From positions 62,001 to 126,000 of the forward strand of contig JABCZR010000014.1 of assembly GCA_013289585.1 (NCBI GenBank): a stretch of DNA of 64,000 nt. The letters run 5' to 3'. Below are positions 61,231 to 64,000 of the stretch, piece after piece. The stretch is from Acidobacteriota bacterium. Its GTDB lineage: Bacteria; Acidobacteriota; Terriglobia; Acidiferrales; UBA7541. Under the pieces are notes generated by a model that searched no databases, had not been told where the DNA came from, and saw nothing but the letters and a program-made list of their open reading frames with translations. Both the position numbers and the translations under genes were made by a program. Within the stretch, counting starts at the first letter, position 1. Every line of letters starts with the position of its first letter.

Positions 61231-62397
61231 TTATTTTGTAGATGCAGAAGACGGTGCGACTGTCCGCGCGGGCGTAGTCGTGACACAACGAAAACCCAGG
61301 TGATTCGTTCCCGTGCTGACTTCGCCTTTGCCACGCGTTCCTACCATATAGCGAGAGCAATATTGATCGGTGCAGAGGAAAGAGCCTCCGCGGTGGACTT
61401 TCTTCTTTTCGGAGGGCTCGGAAGGGTCGAAGGGAACGTCAGGGCCTTTCGGATTGCGCGCCACTCCTCCGGCATTCACGAGCTGGGTGTAGTAGTCAGG
61501 CCGATACCAGTCCGCTACCCACTGCCAGACATTTCCCGCCATATCGTAGAGTCCGTATCCGTTGGGGGCGAATTGGGCAACGGGAGCTAAGCCAACGAAC
61601 CCGTCGCTGCCTGCGTCATGATCCGGAAAATGCCCCTGATGAGTGTTGGCCATCCATTTTCCATTCGGTTTGAACTTCTCTCCCCATACAAACGGCTTTC
61701 CGGCAAGTCCGCCACGCGCCGCGAACTCCCATTCCGCTTCCGTGGGCAGGCGTTTGCCGGCCCAGTTCGCATAAGCTTCGGCGTCTTCATAGGCAACTTG
61801 GACCACCGGATAATTTTCGTTTCCCTTGATGGAGCTTTTCGGGCCGGTAGGATGGCGCCAGTTCGCTCCTTTTACGTAACTCCACCATTGAAAATGATCA
61901 TCCAGCGGGACGGCATGATCGGGAGGAGAAAACACCACCGCGCCTGCGACTAGATTTTCCGGCGGCGCACCGGGATAGTCTTCGGCACGAGGAGTTTTCT
62001 CGGCAACGGTTATGTAGCCTGTTCCCTTCACAAACGCTGCGAATTGCGCATTGGTAACATCGGTTTTGTCCATGAAAAAACCATCCACGTAGACCCTGTG
62101 GATCGGCCGAGAGTCTCTTGTAGCCTGCATCCCGACAGTGCCCATGTCCGGCGGATCCTGCGCGCCCATCGAAAACTCGCCGCCGGGAATCCAAATCATG
62201 CCCTTGGGCGATGCGCCGGGAGCAGGCTGCTTGTTGGGGACTGTCGGGCCGAACGCAACACCCGCACCTGCAGGTGCATTCGAAGCCGCGATTACAGTCT
62301 GAGAAAGAGGATTCAGAGAGTTCAGGTAAGGCAGGCTGGCAAGCAGCAATAGCGCGGGAAAAACAAGCTTCTTGCACTTTGCAGGTTTGCAAAACAT
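61231..62397 (-). CDS. Formylglycine-generating enzyme homologue, exported
   Basis: 388 aa. A hydrophobic N-terminus (about 10-25) suggests export or membrane anchoring. The FGE-sulfatase domain runs from GMIWIPGGEFSMG to the end, with LPTEAEWEFAARGG and GYGLYDMAGNVWQWVADWY. Both catalytic cysteines of true formylglycine-generating enzymes are present as Cys342 and Cys347 (FLCTDQYCSRY, spacing C-x4-C); many related proteins lack them. It may convert cysteine to formylglycine in sulfatases, but none is in the window. ATG 62397 has GAGG about 6 nt upstream; GTG 62433 is a weaker alternative. Confidence 0.88.
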   Translation of the reverse strand: MFCKPAKCKKLVFPALLLLASLPYLNSLNPLSQTVIAASNAPAGAGVAFGPTVPNKQPAPGASPKGMIWIPGGEFSMGAQDPPDMGTVGMQATRDSRPIHRVYVDGFFMDKTDVTNAQFAAFVKGTGYITVAEKTPRAEDYPGAPPENLVAGAVVFSPPDHAVPLDDHFQWWSYVKGANWRHPTGPKSSIKGNENYPVVQVAYEDAEAYANWAGKRLPTEAEWEFAARGGLAGKPFVWGEKFKPNGKWMANTHQGHFPDHDAGSDGFVGLAPVAQFAPNGYGLYDMAGNVWQWVADWYRPDYYTQLVNAGGVARNPKGPDVPFDPSEPSEKKKVHRGGSFLCTDQYCSRYMVGTRGKGEVSTGTNHLGFRCVTTTPARTVAPSSASTK

Positions 62398-62749
62398 AAG
62401 GGCCCTCGCGCAGTACTTTCCGTTGTTAGTCACCTTTGTGAATCTGACGCCGTTGCCTCATTCGCGACTATGGGTTTCCATCGGATGCGAGTGAGGATGG
62501 GCGGAACTGTTGAGACGAAGGCGCGCCCACATCCAGATAGAAGACTACTTTCCATCGGGCTCCATTTCAATCGCTGTCCGTGCACTACGGTCTGGGCGTC
62601 TGAGCATACGAGCCCACTGGAAGCATGCCTCTCGTTCGGTGGCGCAAAAACTGTCAAAACTAACAGCTCAGGTAACTTGCGCCACCCGATTTCGAAACTG
62701 GTAGAGCGAAGGGAGCGCGATCCTCATTCGGTTCGCTGGATTTGCCTCG
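62398..62749. other. Intergenic region, no gene recognised
   Basis: About 350 bases between the FGE-like gene and the stop of the membrane protein gene on the same strand. No repeat, terminator or RNA gene was seen. Plus-strand frames are short and without family resemblance. Confidence 0.55.
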
Positions 62750-63505
62750 TCACTGCCCGAGATGTGCCAGCGCGGCACGAATCGGAGCGTCGGAGATTCG
62801 AATGATTCCTTGGTAGGGCGTATACATCTCCAGGATTAAAAGGATGGCGCCGGAAACAGAGAGCGAGGAAACGAATAAAGCGGCGACAACCGTCGTGTTC
62901 CGCGGAGCATAGAGCCCGAAGCTGACGAATAGTGCGGTGAGCCAGAAAATCAGCAGGGCTAGCAACGGCATGGAAATCGTATTCATTCTCTGCTCGTACA
63001 TTAACCACCGCGTTTGGCCGATGGCGATTGCGATGTTCATGGCTTGAGACTGGGTTGAACGTTGGGAGTCATCCATTGGTTTCAGCGCTTCCAGCCTATC
63101 GTAGAGAGCCTCGCCGCCAGTCGTGGACGGTTCCAATTGTGAATGGCCAGTACTGTCCTTCGACCACATTTGCTCGATAACGCGTACCACAAGGCTTCGC
63201 AGTTGTTCCCGGGCGGCTTTCGCCTCCGGCCCATAGTGGGCCAGGACGCGGTCGAGCAGGACGATTTTGCTGGACATTTCTGTCAGCTCGCTGTTTTGCG
63301 TGTCGTACGAAGACTTAGCGGAGGCAATCAGGAGGCCCAGCACAAGCGCTACCATCGTTGCGACCAGCCCCATCCCGATCTTCACCGCGTCCTTCGATTC
63401 GGTAGCCAGATGTTGCTCTGGCAGATTGGCGCGCAACAGGATACCCAGCATTGCGCCACCAAACACGAAAGCGAAGGTAATCAAACTGATTTCGATGGAA
63501 CTCAT
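62750..63505 (-). CDS. Bestrophin-like/DUF4239 membrane protein
   Basis: 251 aa with four predicted transmembrane helices: two near the N-terminus (about 6-22 and 47-65) and two near the C-terminus (about 178-197 and 205-227). A long soluble helical region (70-165) lies between. The LVATMVALVLGLLIASAKSSYD stretch and the PYQGIIRIS C-terminus are typical of DUF4239 proteins, annotated as bestrophin-like, possibly anion channels. ATG 63505 is preferred to 63544 since the first helix follows it and GGGACGG lies just upstream. No operon partner is evident. Confidence 0.82.
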   Translation of the reverse strand: MSSIEISLITFAFVFGGAMLGILLRANLPEQHLATESKDAVKIGMGLVATMVALVLGLLIASAKSSYDTQNSELTEMSSKIVLLDRVLAHYGPEAKAAREQLRSLVVRVIEQMWSKDSTGHSQLEPSTTGGEALYDRLEALKPMDDSQRSTQSQAMNIAIAIGQTRWLMYEQRMNTISMPLLALLIFWLTALFVSFGLYAPRNTTVVAALFVSSLSVSGAILLILEMYTPYQGIIRISDAPIRAALAHLGQ

Positions 63506-64000
63506 ATCCGTCCCGCCTACTCGCCAATCAAGCGGATCGTTCACCCCTCGGGTGATGAGGCTATACCCCCCTGGAGGAGACGAGTCACCGATTGAGACTG
63601 GAAGGATGCGGGTTAATCCTGAGGGCGTCCACTGTAAGTTCTACCAATCGGTGCCGGATGATCCGGGCAGTTGCGAGAAAGTCCAGCATGTCGGTCACCG
63701 TGTCGCGCGAAGTGCTGGAATCTGATCTTAAAGTGCCCTCTTATGCGAAGAAAACCCCTGATACGCCGACTAGTACTTTTGCCAGTTTTTCGTTGAGTCT
63801 TGCTCACTATACACTCCTAACACACGCACCGTAGAGTCGCGCCCGGTGAGGCCTAGTTGTTTCCCTGATGACAACTGTTACCGGTATAACTTTAGAGCGC
63901 ATCTCTGAAATCGTTTCGGAAGCAAATACCTGGTGCGGATGGGAGAAGATAGGGTAGAAATTACCTTCCCACGAATGTCGTTCGAAGCTCCTCCATGCTG
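63506..64000. other. Terminal intergenic region, no gene recognised
   Basis: Nearly 500 bases upstream of the DUF4239 gene to the window edge. No convincing reading frame, repeat or RNA gene was found. It may hold the DUF4239 promoter and the flank of a gene beyond the window. Confidence 0.5.

Noticed and set aside
1-64000. tRNA, rRNA, phage, integrase or antiphage defence genes
   Set aside because: None seen on either strand by motif or structure. Small non-coding RNAs could still be missed without a search.

Overview
The window looks like a chromosomal segment of an acidobacterium (class Terriglobia or a relative). This is inferred from family content: two very large Oar-type TonB-dependent receptors with carboxypeptidase-regulatory N-termini, a VWFA-related protein of the acidobacterial type, a DUF3300/DUF2950 pair, DUF5666 and DUF4386 proteins, and GC-rich codon use. 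I found no rRNA, tRNA, CRISPR array, integrase, intact insertion sequence, prophage gene or recognised antiphage cassette.

Layout. 1-4749: 3' part of a chemotaxis operon (cheR fragment, cheA, cheB, cheY, cheX), joined by 4-nt overlaps or short gaps. 4750-5570: repeat-rich non-coding DNA. 5571-13081: small membrane proteins, an alcohol dehydrogenase, a class II aldolase-like protein, a lysine-rich secreted protein and an S9 peptidase. 13243-14367: a frameshifted gene for a secreted protein with an internal duplication. 15070-17813: DUF3300/DUF2950 operon. 18114-22297: CsgG-like protein, Ser/Thr kinase and two PilZ proteins. 22331-29724: exported creatininase-fold protein and a DUF5666 / TonB-receptor / VWFA operon. 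29959-32089: crotonase-fold protein coupled to an MFS carrier.

32340-59940 reads as a catabolic region. It starts with a large outer-membrane receptor and two paralogous NTF2-fold proteins. Next comes a tight operon of Gfo/Idh oxidoreductase, creatininase-fold hydrolase, cupin, 2-hydroxyacid dehydrogenase and dicarboxylate-type carrier. A minus-strand group follows: Tat-exported LVIVD protein, orphan NMT1-type binding protein and alpha/beta hydrolase. A second plus-strand series then encodes a semialdehyde-type dehydrogenase, a FadR-family regulator, a beta-hydroxyacid dehydrogenase, E1 alpha, E1 beta, an M24-family protein, E2, a second carrier, two paralogous flavoproteins (one cytoplasmic, one with a Tat signal) and a five-heme cytochrome c. 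TGGTCCGACC-type palindromes, the shape of FadR/PdhR operators, lie 106-134 nt upstream of the receptor, the dehydrogenase and the regulator, suggesting one regulon. The substrate is not identifiable from sequence; a small carboxylate or amide-containing compound is the best guess.

60411-63505 holds a secreted protein of unknown function, a formylglycine-generating-enzyme homologue with both catalytic cysteines, and a bestrophin-like/DUF4239 membrane protein. The last 500 bases show no convincing gene.
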